Assembly (NCBI RefSeq): GCF_030123245.1 | Contig: NZ_CP126101.1 | Location: forward strand, 370,501-434,500 | DNA length: 64,000 nt | Reading direction: 5' to 3' | DNA from: Lysinibacillus pakistanensis | Lineage (GTDB): Bacteria > Bacillota > Bacilli > Bacillales_A > Planococcaceae | In this document: positions 34,427-43,676 of the stretch, in pieces | Layout of the letters: each line of letters starts with the position of its first letter | Position numbering within the stretch: position 1 is the first letter of the stretch | Program-made: the position numbers and the translations under genes | The notes under the pieces: generated by a model | The model's database searches: none | Told to the model about the DNA's origin: nothing | Seen by the model: the letters and a program-made list of their open reading frames with translations, nothing else

Positions 34427-34702
34427 ATGGCAAACGTAAAAGGAATCACAATTGAATTAGGATTAGATAGTAAATCTAAATTAAAGTTACGAGCAATTGC
34501 AAAGCATGTAGGAGCATTGGCTGATGAGTTGGATAGGATTGATAACCTTAAAGAATGTCCTGAGTGCAGTAAACTAATGATTTCTTGCGAAATGTATTTG
34601 GATAACGAATTAAAAAGTATAAATAGAGAATGCGAATGTGGTTATGTAATGGGTTGTGACTTTGGAAATGAACTACCAACACATCCAGAAGGCAGCGAGT
34701 AA
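34427..34702 (+). CDS. Phage zinc-binding protein, unknown
   Basis: A protein of 91 residues. The N-terminal half is a short helix pair; CPEC (about 48-51), a lone Cys and CEC form a likely zinc site. GTGGAGGG precedes the ATG. Function unknown. Confidence 0.6.
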   Translation: MANVKGITIELGLDSKSKLKLRAIAKHVGALADELDRIDNLKECPECSKLMISCEMYLDNELKSINRECECGYVMGCDFGNELPTHPEGSE

Positions 34703-34754
34703 TTAAATAACATTCTACAAGTCATGCGAATTATCGTATAGCTATTTTTTATGC

Positions 34755-34791
34755 AAAAAAATAATCCTTTGATGCGCGAACATCAAGGATT
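34755..34791 (-). terminator. Hairpin with T tract on the minus strand
   Basis: AATCCTTTGATG (34763-34774) pairs with CATCAAGGATT (34781-34791) with one bulge. The adjacent A7 on the plus strand is a T run on the minus strand, so the signal would stop leftward transcription although all local genes read right. It may also act as a processing or attenuation hairpin before the HNH gene. Confidence 0.5.
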
Positions 34792-34823
34792 GGACCAACA
34801 AACTATACAGGAGTTGTTGATAT

Positions 34824-35684
34824 ATGAATAGTAACATCGTTGAACAAATTTTGCAATTACGTAGAAATAATATGGGAATGCGTACTATCTCAAAGGAATT
34901 AAATATTTCGTATAACAAAGTCAAATACCATTGTCAAAAGCATAACTTAGGTGGATTTATCGCTAATAACCCGACTGTAGATAATGCATTCGAAATGTTC
35001 TTAGTTAACATCAAAAAGAATCATAATAAAGAAGTGGAATATGTGTCTGGATATATTGATAGCGAACAGCCAGTCCTAGTTAGATGTTTAAAATGTGGTG
35101 ACGAATTCAACAGAGCTGCACAATTCGCTAGAAAGAAAAGGAAAGTTAAATGCTTAAATTGTGAGAGTATCAAACGTATTGAACGTGATCAACGTAATAA
35201 AGAAATGAATAAGTTGAGAAAGTTAATTCTATCTAATGTAGTAAAAGTCACATCATCATTAAGAGAACTTAAATCAAATCGATGTGTTGAATGCGATAAA
35301 CATTTTTATTCACAAAGGAAAGTTTTGTACTGTTCAAAGAGATGTAGCAAACGAAAAGAAAACAGAAGAAAAGAAATAAAGAAACGCAAAGCAAGAATGA
35401 ATGGTCAAGTTGACTATTCAATAACAATTGAAAAGCTAATCCAAAAAGAAAAGAACGTCTGTTATTTATGTGGAGGTCAATGTGATGTTAATGACTTCAA
35501 CACAAATGATAGAGGTTCTTTTATTGTTGGCCACAACTATCCATCAATAGAACATGTGGTACCAATTGCTAAAGGTGGTACTCATACATGGGATAACGTA
35601 AAGCTTGCTCATCATTACTGCAACTCGATCAAGAGAGACAAGAAGATTATAGAAGATACAGGACAGATGGTGTTGATATTATGA
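34824..35684 (+). CDS. HNH endonuclease with HTH and zinc knuckles
   Basis: A protein of 286 residues. Residues 1-40 form an HTH (MGMRTISKELNISYNKVKYH); RCLKCGDEF with KCLNC, and CVECDKHF with YCSKRCSKR, form two zinc knuckles; the C-terminal HNH domain has CYLCGGQC, the SIEHVVPIAKGG core and the asparagine in YCNSIK. It looks like a free-standing homing-type nuclease. It overlaps the packaging HNH gene by ATGA. Confidence 0.85.
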   Translation: MNSNIVEQILQLRRNNMGMRTISKELNISYNKVKYHCQKHNLGGFIANNPTVDNAFEMFLVNIKKNHNKEVEYVSGYIDSEQPVLVRCLKCGDEFNRAAQFARKKRKVKCLNCESIKRIERDQRNKEMNKLRKLILSNVVKVTSSLRELKSNRCVECDKHFYSQRKVLYCSKRCSKRKENRRKEIKKRKARMNGQVDYSITIEKLIQKEKNVCYLCGGQCDVNDFNTNDRGSFIVGHNYPSIEHVVPIAKGGTHTWDNVKLAHHYCNSIKRDKKIIEDTGQMVLIL

Positions 35685-36022
35685 GTGAAAGCAATCGTTA
35701 TTACAACAAACATAAACGTAATCGAGAACGACAATTATTTTATCAATCAACAGCATGGGCAAATGCCAGAGAATTAGCACTTAAACGTGACAATTACTTA
35801 TGTGTTGAGTGCTTAAAAGAAAAGAAAATACGCAAAGCAGATGTCGTTCATCATCACATTGAAGTGAAAGACGACTTCACAAAAGCATTAGAGCTTGATA
35901 ATCTTTCGAGCATTTGCCATATGCATCACAATAAAATTCATGGTCAATCGAAGAAAGAACAACCAAAGATTTCTTCAAAGATTGATGTTGTGGTAAACAA
36001 ACAAAATAAAGAAATGTTTTAG
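35681..36022 (+). CDS. HNH endonuclease of the packaging module
   Basis: A protein of 113 residues with CVECL, the VVHHHIEVKDD catalytic core (about 54-64) and SICHMHHNKIHG. In HK97-type phages this protein sits next to the terminase and is needed for cos cleavage. Position directly upstream of terS fits. Confidence 0.88.
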   Translation: MSESNRYYNKHKRNRERQLFYQSTAWANARELALKRDNYLCVECLKEKKIRKADVVHHHIEVKDDFTKALELDNLSSICHMHHNKIHGQSKKEQPKISSKIDVVVNKQNKEMF

Positions 36023-36122
36023 GGCATAGCCCCCCTACCAATAAAACTTTAGGGGTACCAACTTGGAATCGGCGATGGCCCTTCGCTTGCAACGCGGATG
36101 ACTTATGAAAGGGGGGTAACTG
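36023..36122. other. Candidate cos region
   Basis: A 100-bp gap between the HNH and terS genes, more GC-rich than its surroundings, with CCCCTA/TAGGGG arms (about 36032-36055) and C and G runs at both ends. Phages with this HNH-TerS-TerL order usually have cos here. The cut cannot be seen from sequence. Confidence 0.35.
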
Positions 36123-36446
36123 ATGGAAGAAGTTACAAAGGAATTGTTGCGGAGCTATTTAGGTGATAGTTATCAACCATCTGATGAACAATTGATTACG
36201 CTATATGTTGAAACTTACGAGTTTTATAAACGAATGCAAACTGAATTGAAAAACATGCCATTGATGATGGAACACACCAATAAAGCGAACGCAACAAACT
36301 TCATTAAGAATCCTCTTTCGATTGAATTAACTAAAACAGTGCAAACTTTGAACAATCTGCTGAAATCTTTAGGTTTGACGCCTGCTCAACGAAAGGAATT
36401 TAAGTTGGGTGGTGGTCATGTTGACGATGGCTTCGACAGTTTCTAA
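36123..36446 (+). CDS. terS: Terminase small subunit, P27 family
   Basis: A protein of 107 residues with helical layout and the LMMEHTNKANATNFIKNPL and LLKSLGLTPAQRK segments typical of P27-type small terminases. It recognises phage DNA and guides the large subunit. The next gene overlaps its end. Confidence 0.88.
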   Translation: MEEVTKELLRSYLGDSYQPSDEQLITLYVETYEFYKRMQTELKNMPLMMEHTNKANATNFIKNPLSIELTKTVQTLNNLLKSLGLTPAQRKEFKLGGGHVDDGFDSF

Positions 36447-38154
36447 AATTGATGGTTTACTAATCGTTGTAAAGCCTTCTCCAGTCCTGTTAACAACCTG
36501 GTATGCCAAGCAAGTTGTGGAGGGCAATATCATAGCTTGTAAAAAGGTTATACAAGCATGTGAAAGGCATTTAAACGATTTAGAAAGACAAGGTACAGAA
36601 GATTTCCCTTGGATTTTTAATGAAGAAATAGCTCATAGACCGATTGAATTTATTGAGAAGTTTTGTAAACCTTCCAAAGGCGCTTTCAAACAACTTACTA
36701 TGCAAGCTTGGCAGCATTTTAGTTTAGGTTCTATTTTTGGTTGGGTTCATAAAGATACACAGATAAGGCGCTTCAAAGAGGCGCTTATTTTTGTTGCACG
36801 AAAGCAAGGGAAAACTACTAAAATCGCTGGAGTGACGATTTACGGAGCTTCTAAAGATGGAGAAAACGGTGCTGATGTGGTTCTTTTAGCAAATAGTATG
36901 AAACAAGCAAGATTACTATTCGATGAAGCGAAAGCAATGGTTAAATCTTCTCCAGCATTAGCAAGACGTTTCAGACCGTTACGGGATGCGATTCATTTTG
37001 ATGCTACATTTAGTAAGATCGAGCCACAAGCAAGCGACAGCGAAAAGTTAGACGGTTTAAACACACATATTGGGGTGTTTGATGAAATCCACGAATACAA
37101 GGATTACAAGTTAATTAACGTTATTAAGAATAGTCGTCAAAGTCGTACACAGCCACTATTAATTTACATTACAACAGCGGGTTATCAATTAGATGGTCCA
37201 CTTGTGAACTATTACGAACAAGGTGCAGATGTATTAAATGGTGACATAGTTGATGAACGAACGTTTTATTACCTTGCTGAATTAGATAGTGTAGATGAAT
37301 TTGATAAACCTGAAATGTGGATTAAAGCCAATCCTAATATGGGTGTATCTATCAAACTTGCTGACATGATTGAAGATTGGGAGAAAGCTAAACGGACTCC
37401 ATCAGAACGTAACGACTTTATCACAAAACGTTTTAATAAATTTGTAAGCAACAACGAGGCTTCTTTCCTTGATTATGAGGTATTAAAACGTAATGATAAA
37501 ACAATAACGTTAGAGTCTGCTACTGCTTCCTCATCAGCTGTGGGGGGCTTCGACCTTTCCGACAGTGAGGACCATACAAGTGCTTATCTTGAATGGGCAA
37601 TCCCTTCAACAGGCGAGGTTGTTCTTCATGGTCATACATGGGTTCCACAAGCAAAAGTGGATTCAGATAACGAAAAAATCGACTATTACAGCCTACAAGA
37701 AGAGGGACTGTTAACTATTGTACCTGGTGAATATGTGAAAAAAGAATATGTTTATGATTGGTTTGTTGAACAGTCAAAAAAATATCCAATAGAAAAAATT
37801 ATGTATGATCCAGCAAAAGCGTTTGGTTTAGTTGAAATGTTACAAGCTTATGGTTTTATAACAGAAGTTGTTCGACAAGGATTTATAACACTTGGTCCAG
37901 CTTTAGATGATGCAAAAGAACGCTTCATTGATGGAAATGTAATCTTTAATAATAACCGTTTATTCCGTTGGTACACTAATAATGTTGTACTTGTTGAAGA
38001 CAGAAACAAAAATAAAATGCCTACTAAACAAAGTCGCTACCGTAAAATTGACGGATTTGCGGCTTTTTTAAATGCTCATGTTGAGGTAATGAAGAAATTC
38101 GTAACTGTACAAGGCGAAGGCAATATCAAGTTTATTTCATTAAATGATTTGTGA
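36418..38154 (+). CDS. terL: Terminase large subunit
   Basis: A packaging motor of about 578 residues (Terminase_1/YmfN type). Walker A is VARKQGKTT (about 126-134), Walker B VFDEIHEY (about 220) and the nuclease domain starts with GGFDLSDSEDHT (about 376) with a later YDPAKAFG motif. All motor and nuclease motifs are intact. ATG 36418 is chosen; ATG 36427 and GTG 36409 are alternatives, all inside terS. Confidence 0.92.
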   Translation: MLTMASTVSKIDGLLIVVKPSPVLLTTWYAKQVVEGNIIACKKVIQACERHLNDLERQGTEDFPWIFNEEIAHRPIEFIEKFCKPSKGAFKQLTMQAWQHFSLGSIFGWVHKDTQIRRFKEALIFVARKQGKTTKIAGVTIYGASKDGENGADVVLLANSMKQARLLFDEAKAMVKSSPALARRFRPLRDAIHFDATFSKIEPQASDSEKLDGLNTHIGVFDEIHEYKDYKLINVIKNSRQSRTQPLLIYITTAGYQLDGPLVNYYEQGADVLNGDIVDERTFYYLAELDSVDEFDKPEMWIKANPNMGVSIKLADMIEDWEKAKRTPSERNDFITKRFNKFVSNNEASFLDYEVLKRNDKTITLESATASSSAVGGFDLSDSEDHTSAYLEWAIPSTGEVVLHGHTWVPQAKVDSDNEKIDYYSLQEEGLLTIVPGEYVKKEYVYDWFVEQSKKYPIEKIMYDPAKAFGLVEMLQAYGFITEVVRQGFITLGPALDDAKERFIDGNVIFNNNRLFRWYTNNVVLVEDRNKNKMPTKQSRYRKIDGFAAFLNAHVEVMKKFVTVQGEGNIKFISLNDL

Positions 38155-38172
38155 TTGGAGGGAGGTGAACAA

Positions 38173-39399
38173 ATGAATATATGGAGCAAAGTTAAAGCCT
38201 CTCTCTACACAGCTTATGCTACGTGGAAAGGGCAAGGTTATGATTTTTCATTATGGCAAGGGAGAACGTTTTGGGGTGTTGATAATTCTCAATTAGCAAC
38301 AAATGAGACGATTTTTAGTGTCATTACTCGATTATCTAATACGATTTCAAGTTTACCAATTAAATTATATAAACATTATGACGTAGAAAATAACAATTTG
38401 AGTGATTTGCTAGTAAATCCAAATCCAAATATGTGTGGTTGGGAATTTATTAATAAACTAGAAGTATCCCGTAATGAACATGGTAATGGTTATTCAATTA
38501 TTTTACGTAATTACTTAATGCAACCTGAATCACTTGTTGTACTTGATAATGTACAAGTTAAACCATTGATAGATGATGCAACAGGTGAATTGTGGTATGA
38601 AGTGCGAGGAAATAATAAAACAAGTTATATCCACAACATGAATATGATTCATGTAAAACATATTACTGGATCCAATCGTATAGAAGGTATCTCACCATTA
38701 GATGTATTAAAAAATACTCTTCAATATGATAAAGCGGTTCAGGAATTCTCTCTTTCTGAGATGGAAAAGAAAGAATCATTCATTTTGAAATATGGAGCAA
38801 ATGTATCAGAAGATAAACAGAAGCAAGTAATAGCGAATTTTAAACGTTTTTATAATGAAAATGGCGGTGTTTTATTCCAAGAACCAGGTGTTGAAATTGA
38901 TAAAATGCCAAAAACGTATACACCAGGTGAAACCATTTCATCTGAAAAAGTAACACGAACTCGAGTTGCAAATGTATTTAACATTCCACTTTCTTTTTTG
39001 AATGAACAGGGTGGAGGATTTGCAAACAATGAGCAGATGATGATTCAGTTCGTTCAAATGACACTTACACCAATTATTCGTCAATATGAACAGGAATTTA
39101 ATCGAAAATTACTTACACAAGATCAAAGAATAGCTGGATTTTACTTTAAATTTACTGTTAATTCACTTTTACGAGGTGATACGACTACACGTTCAGCATT
39201 CTATCAGCAAGGCATTCGAAATGGTTGGTTTACTCAAAATGAAGTTAGAGGTTGGGAAGACTTGCCACCGGATAAAGCAGACCAAGCAAATCAATTATGG
39301 ATTAGTGGTGATCTTTATCCAATTGATATGCCAATTGAAGAACGGAAAGGTACTTCTGCTGCTACCTCAACTGTGGAAGGGGGTGAAAAAGATGAATAA
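38173..39399 (+). CDS. HK97-type portal protein
   Basis: A portal protein of 408 residues. SVITRLSNTISSLPIKLYK near the N-terminus, the MIHVKHI segment near 155 and FNIPLSFL near 270 are typical. It forms the dodecameric ring at the DNA entry vertex. ATG 38173 follows GGAGGGAGGTG. Confidence 0.93.
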   Translation: MNIWSKVKASLYTAYATWKGQGYDFSLWQGRTFWGVDNSQLATNETIFSVITRLSNTISSLPIKLYKHYDVENNNLSDLLVNPNPNMCGWEFINKLEVSRNEHGNGYSIILRNYLMQPESLVVLDNVQVKPLIDDATGELWYEVRGNNKTSYIHNMNMIHVKHITGSNRIEGISPLDVLKNTLQYDKAVQEFSLSEMEKKESFILKYGANVSEDKQKQVIANFKRFYNENGGVLFQEPGVEIDKMPKTYTPGETISSEKVTRTRVANVFNIPLSFLNEQGGGFANNEQMMIQFVQMTLTPIIRQYEQEFNRKLLTQDQRIAGFYFKFTVNSLLRGDTTTRSAFYQQGIRNGWFTQNEVRGWEDLPPDKADQANQLWISGDLYPIDMPIEERKGTSAATSTVEGGEKDE

Positions 39400-40123
39400 A
39401 AAGAAAACATTCTTTGATGTCAAAGCATCGGTTGATGGTAAATCAGCAGATGTTTTTATTTTGGGCGAAATTACTCCGTGGGCATGGGAGGAGTATGGCG
39501 AAATGTCATCTGTAGTTTTTAAAGAAAAACTTGATGCAATCGGAGATGTGAGCACCATTAATTTATACGTAAATAGTGGTGGTGGTTCAGTATTTGAAGG
39601 AATTGCTATCGCAAATATGTTGAAACGTCATAAAGCGCGAGTAATCGGGTATGTGGAAGCTTTAGCTGCATCTATTGCGAGTAATATCATAGCTAGTTGC
39701 GATGAAGTGCATATGCCATCTAACTCCATGTTAATGATTCATAATGCGATGAACAGTGCATTTGGTAATGCAACTGATTTACGGAAAGTCGCAGATGATT
39801 TAGATCGTATTAATGAGGTTCAAATTGAAACATATATGGCGAAAATCGGAAGCAAAACATCTGAAGAAGAACTTCGCCGCATGATGGATGAAGAAACTTG
39901 GATATCAGCACAACAAGCTTACGAAATCGGGCTCTGTGATGTTGTGGAAGGCGCTAATAAATCTGTAGCTTGTTTATCAAATGAGCATTCAAAACAGTTT
40001 AAAAACCTTCCAAAAGCGTTATTACATCCGAAAGATGATGTTCTGACGGAAGAAGAAAGACAAAACATTATTGCGGATTCTAAGGCGAATCTTACTTACT
40101 TACAATCATTAAATTTAATCTAA
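39392..40123 (+). CDS. ClpP-like prohead maturation protease
   Basis: A protein of 243 residues. The ClpP fold is visible with NSGGGSVFEG (61-70), the nucleophile Ser94 in LAASIAS and His117 in MIHNA. It cleaves the scaffold part of the capsid protein. ATG 39392 follows GGAAGGGGGTG and overlaps the portal stop; an upstream frame inside the portal gene is not real. Confidence 0.92.
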   Translation: MNKKKTFFDVKASVDGKSADVFILGEITPWAWEEYGEMSSVVFKEKLDAIGDVSTINLYVNSGGGSVFEGIAIANMLKRHKARVIGYVEALAASIASNIIASCDEVHMPSNSMLMIHNAMNSAFGNATDLRKVADDLDRINEVQIETYMAKIGSKTSEEELRRMMDEETWISAQQAYEIGLCDVVEGANKSVACLSNEHSKQFKNLPKALLHPKDDVLTEEERQNIIADSKANLTYLQSLNLI

Positions 40124-40137
40124 AGGAGGGCATTTAA

Positions 40138-41280
40138 ATGCCAACATTATTTGAATTAAAACAAAACATGGCTACAATTGGTCAACAAGTAGCGAAAATC
40201 GATACAGATTTAACAGCGAAAGCTATCGATCCACAAACAACACGTGAGGAAATCCAAGCATTACAAGAACAAAAAACAGATATGCAGGCTCGTTTCGAAG
40301 TAATCAAAGCTCAACATGACCAAATGGAGGCTGAACAAAAAGCGAAGTTTGCTCAAAATCCATTAGCTCAGATTGACGACCCGAAACAAAAACGTGCAGA
40401 AGCATTTGCTTCTTTAGTGCGCTCAACTGTGCGTAATCAGCCTGTTGAACAAGAGATTTATGCTGCGTTAGGTGATAACACAAATCCAACAACTGGCGGA
40501 GAAAAATTCTTACCTAAAACAGTTGCACAAGAGATTATTACTGAGCCAATGGTTAAAAATCCAATGCGTGATTTAATTACAGTTACAAACATTATCAATC
40601 TCGAGATTCCAAAATTGTCATACACGATTGATGATGATAATTTCATTGCAGATACAGAAACGGCTAAAGAATTGAAATTAGAAGGTTCTACAGTGACATT
40701 TGGACGCTTTAAATCAAAAGTATTTGCTGGTGTTTCAGAAACAGTACTTGCGGGTACACATACAAATTTAGTATCACATGTAGAAAATTCATTACGTTCT
40801 GGTCTTGCTGCTAAAGAAAAGAAAGTACAATTTGCAACAACTCCAAAAGCTGGTGAAGAGCACATGAGTTTCTACTCTACGCAAAATGCGATTAAGAAAG
40901 TAGAGGGTGCTGATCTTTACAAGGCAATCAAAGCAGCTATTGCCGATTTACATGAAGATTACCGAGAAAACGCAAAAATCGTCATGACGTTTGCTGATTA
41001 CTCAACGATTATTGAAACATTAGCAAATGGTAACGCAACACTTTACGCAGCTCAACCTGAACAAATTTTAGGTAAGCCAGTGGTGTTTGTGGACGCTGCA
41101 ACAAAACCTATTATTGGTGACTTCTCTTATGCTCACTTAAACTATGATTTAAATGTCCTATACGAGACTGATAAGGATGTAAAAACTGGTGTTAATGCAT
41201 TTGTATTAACTGCATGGTTTGATCACCGTATTAAATTAAAATCTGCCTTCCGTATTGCTGATGTAGTCGCTACTCCTTAA
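40138..41280 (+). CDS. HK97-type major capsid protein
   Basis: A protein of 380 residues. The first about 85 residues form a coiled-coil delta domain that acts as internal scaffold; the capsid fold follows (ALGDNTNPTTGGEKFLP, ITVTNIINLEIPKL, VFAGVSETVL). The protease encoded upstream is expected to remove the N-terminal part near residue 90-100. AAAGGAGG precedes the ATG. Confidence 0.93.
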   Translation: MPTLFELKQNMATIGQQVAKIDTDLTAKAIDPQTTREEIQALQEQKTDMQARFEVIKAQHDQMEAEQKAKFAQNPLAQIDDPKQKRAEAFASLVRSTVRNQPVEQEIYAALGDNTNPTTGGEKFLPKTVAQEIITEPMVKNPMRDLITVTNIINLEIPKLSYTIDDDNFIADTETAKELKLEGSTVTFGRFKSKVFAGVSETVLAGTHTNLVSHVENSLRSGLAAKEKKVQFATTPKAGEEHMSFYSTQNAIKKVEGADLYKAIKAAIADLHEDYRENAKIVMTFADYSTIIETLANGNATLYAAQPEQILGKPVVFVDAATKPIIGDFSYAHLNYDLNVLYETDKDVKTGVNAFVLTAWFDHRIKLKSAFRIADVVATP

Positions 41281-41323
41281 TTGGAGATAGCGGTTTTTAA
41301 TTTCTTGAAAGAAGGTGAACTAA

Positions 41324-41557
41324 GTGTACAAAGTAATTAATCGTTTCAAAGAGAAATACCATGACGATCATATTTATGAGGTAGGTGACCCCTATCCTGC
41401 AGATGGCAAAAAGCTCGTTAAAACTCGTGCTGAAGCTTTAACGAAGGTCCATGAAGAATATAACGTGGCTTTTCTAAAAGCTGTTGAGGAGCCTAAAAAA
41501 GCTTCTACAAGGCCAGTATCGAAAGAGCTGCCCACAGATGAAGAGAGTGATGAATAA
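41324..41557 (+). CDS. Small head-region protein, unknown
   Basis: A protein of 77 residues with GTG start after GAAGGTG. It has a short beta N-terminus (MYKVINRFKEKYHDDHIYEV) and a charged tail. Proteins of this kind often lie between capsid and connector genes in this phage type. It overlaps the next start by one base. Confidence 0.65.
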   Translation: MYKVINRFKEKYHDDHIYEVGDPYPADGKKLVKTRAEALTKVHEEYNVAFLKAVEEPKKASTRPVSKELPTDEESDE

Positions 41558-41883
41558 TGAGCTCATTACTTGAAGAATTTAAAGAATATTTACGTGTTGA
41601 TGGGAATTATGAAGATTCAACATTAAATTTGTTTCTTGCCAGCGCAAGTAAAACATTAGAAAATTCAGGGGTTCGTCTTCCACAAGATTTATATGAAGTT
41701 AACGAAAATGGAATTGAATTATATTCATTACACCGTTTAGCTATCCTTACTCTTGCATCTCATTATTATGAAAATCGTCAAGTTGCTTCACAAAATGCAC
41801 AAAATATTGTTCCGTTTTCTGTTCAACACATGATTTTACAGTTGAAAGTCGGTGATTCTAGTGAATCCGGCTCAATTCAATAA
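41557..41883 (+). CDS. Head-tail connector (gp6-like)
   Basis: A helical protein of 108 residues with the gp6/HK97 connector pattern: FKEYLRVDGNYEDSTLNLFLASASK and a later LTLASHYYENR. It forms the ring below the portal. Confidence 0.85.
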   Translation: MSSLLEEFKEYLRVDGNYEDSTLNLFLASASKTLENSGVRLPQDLYEVNENGIELYSLHRLAILTLASHYYENRQVASQNAQNIVPFSVQHMILQLKVGDSSESGSIQ

Positions 41884-42199
41884 GCGAATATTAATAAGAA
41901 AACGCACTTTGACTACAGATGAATTGCTACAAGAAATCGAAACGTTTGAGGACTACGGAAGCTATTGGGCCATGATCAAAACGCTAAAAGGTAGCGAAAT
42001 AATGGGGGCCGGAAGAGAGCAGACAAAAGTCGAGAAACGTTATGTGTTAAGGTACTCTAAATCATTAGATGAATTTATCAACAGTGAACATACAACTTTC
42101 GAAGTGGTGCAAAAGGGCGTTGTATATGATGTTAAAAGTGCTATCAATGATGATGATATGAACATTACTGTCACAATCGTTGTTGAAGGGCGGTCATGA
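41861..42199 (+). CDS. Head-closure protein (SPP1 gp16-like)
   Basis: A protein of about 112 residues starting MNPAQFNKRILIRKR, with SYWAMIKTLKGSEIMGAG and VLRYSKSLDE, typical of the head-tail adaptor family that closes the head. GTG 41861 is preferred; GTG 41852 is possible. Confidence 0.85.
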   Translation: MNPAQFNKRILIRKRTLTTDELLQEIETFEDYGSYWAMIKTLKGSEIMGAGREQTKVEKRYVLRYSKSLDEFINSEHTTFEVVQKGVVYDVKSAINDDDMNITVTIVVEGRS

Positions 42200-42200
42200 T

Positions 42201-42560
42201 ATGGCAACAAATATAAATAACCTTGCTGCTGAAATTAACCGTACTCTAGCAAACTATGCTCATGGTGTGGGAGAAGATATAGAAAAGGTTGCTGAAAAAG
42301 TCGCTAAAGAAGGTGCACGACAATTAAAAATTCGTTCTCCTATTGGTGTAAGACATCGATATGCAAAAGGGTGGCGAGCAAAAAAAGTAGGCAATCAATG
42401 GGTCGTCCACAATACTGAATATCAACTTACTCATTTACTTGAAAAAGGCCATGCACTTGTTGGTGGTGGTCGTGTGGCTGCACAGGTTCACATTAGACCT
42501 GTCGAAGAAGAAATGATTGACGAGTTTATCCAAGGTGTTGAGGAGGCGATAATAAGATGA
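42201..42560 (+). CDS. HK97 gp10-like tail/connector protein
   Basis: A protein of 119 residues with KEGARQLKIRSPIGVRHRYAK-like start of the conserved region, WVVHNTEYQLTHLLEKGHA and a final HIRPVEEEM. It belongs to the gp10 family of neck or tail-completion proteins. ATG 42201 is used. Confidence 0.85.
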   Translation: MATNINNLAAEINRTLANYAHGVGEDIEKVAEKVAKEGARQLKIRSPIGVRHRYAKGWRAKKVGNQWVVHNTEYQLTHLLEKGHALVGGGRVAAQVHIRPVEEEMIDEFIQGVEEAIIR

Positions 42561-42874
42561 ATTTACCTGAATTAGCCCAAAATTTAAAAGCGCTTGGCTA
42601 TCCAGTAGCTTACTCACATTTTAAATCAGCACAAGCGCCTCCCTTCATCTGCTACTTAGTTGTGGATGGCGACACATTTAGCGCTGATAATAAAGTATTA
42701 TCAAAAATCAACTATGTTGATATTGAACTGTATGTAATCAATAAAGATTTATCAGCAGAAAAGAAAATCGAAGATATGTTAAATGAAAATGAACTCCCTT
42801 GGTCTTACGATGAAATATTCATCAGAGACGAGGGAGTTTTTAAATGCACATATTCAATTACTTTAATTAATTAG
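42557..42874 (+). CDS. Tail terminator protein
   Basis: A protein of 105 residues. The alpha/beta layout (LPELAQNLKALGYPVAYSHF, then VDIELYVINKDLSAEKKIE) fits the small tail-completion or terminator proteins of phi13-like phages. ATGA overlap with the previous gene. Confidence 0.78.
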   Translation: MNLPELAQNLKALGYPVAYSHFKSAQAPPFICYLVVDGDTFSADNKVLSKINYVDIELYVINKDLSAEKKIEDMLNENELPWSYDEIFIRDEGVFKCTYSITLIN

Positions 42875-42886
42875 GAGGTCATTTAG

Positions 42887-43459
42887 ATGGCAGAAAACAA
42901 AGTACAATTTGGTATTAAAAATGTTCACTATGCAGTTGCTACAGAAGGTGCGGATGACACTATAACTTATGCTACACCTGTACCATTTCCAGGTGCAACA
43001 GCATTAAATTTAGATCCTAAAGGTGAGCAATCAGACTTTTATGCAGATGACCGAGTTTACTACACGTCTTCCACAAACTCTGGTTACGAAGGAACACTTA
43101 CGGTGGCAGCATTGCTTCAACAATTCCGTGTGGATGTTTTAGGAGATCAATTAGGCACAGATAAAGTACTAACAGAAAATGCTGATGCAAAACCAAAGAA
43201 AATTGCTTTATTATTCGAATTTGATGGTGATGTAAAAGCTACTCGTCATGCTTTATACAACGTTACAGTTTCACGCCCTGGTATGGCTGGTGAAACAAAA
43301 ACTGAAACGACTGAACCAGGTACACAAGAATTATCATTTACAGCTGCTCCTACTGTCACAGGAATTGTTAAACGATCAACTACCGCTGAAACTGAAGCAG
43401 CAATTTATGATGCTTGGTACACTAAAGTATTTGAACCAACGGAAGTACCAACACCTTAA
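42887..43459 (+). CDS. Major tail protein, phi13 family
   Basis: A tail-tube protein of 190 residues. VQFGIKNVHYAV, GEQSDFYADDRVYYT and YEGTLTVAAL are typical of phi13-type major tail proteins. AGGAGG precedes the ATG. A C-terminal extension rich in Thr/Glu follows the core. Confidence 0.92.
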   Translation: MAENKVQFGIKNVHYAVATEGADDTITYATPVPFPGATALNLDPKGEQSDFYADDRVYYTSSTNSGYEGTLTVAALLQQFRVDVLGDQLGTDKVLTENADAKPKKIALLFEFDGDVKATRHALYNVTVSRPGMAGETKTETTEPGTQELSFTAAPTVTGIVKRSTTAETEAAIYDAWYTKVFEPTEVPTP

Positions 43460-43484
43460 TAAATAAACTGTGGAGGGCAAATAG

Positions 43485-43676
43485 ATGGAAATTACATTAA
43501 CGATTGATGGAAAACAAATACCTTTTAAATCAAATGGAGCTGTTGCAAAACGTTATATGATGCAATTCCAACGTGATCTATTAAAAGATATTTTAAGCAT
43601 GGGCGTTGCGGAAAAAAGTTTTGATAAAATGTCGGAAGGCGAAAAAGTTACTTGGAGAGTTTGGTCAAGGACTTGA
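43485..43676 (+). pseudogene. Truncated tail-assembly chaperone
   Basis: The first about 50 codons (MEITLTIDGKQIPFKSNGAV and on) resemble the N-terminus of phi13-like tail chaperones, usually 110-130 residues. After MSEGEK the reading runs into sequence that, in another frame, encodes the tape-measure interior, and stops after a few nonsense codons. A deletion has removed the chaperone C-terminus and the start of the tape measure. Confidence 0.75.

Noticed and set aside
39176-39391. N-terminal extension of the ClpP-like protease
   Set aside because: These codons are the portal gene read in another frame; the ribosome binding site and family start support 39392.
43606-43652. Start of the tape-measure protein at the first Met of the open frame
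   Set aside because: The first 16 or so codons are the chaperone gene out of frame (Lys-rich nonsense) and no ribosome binding site is present.
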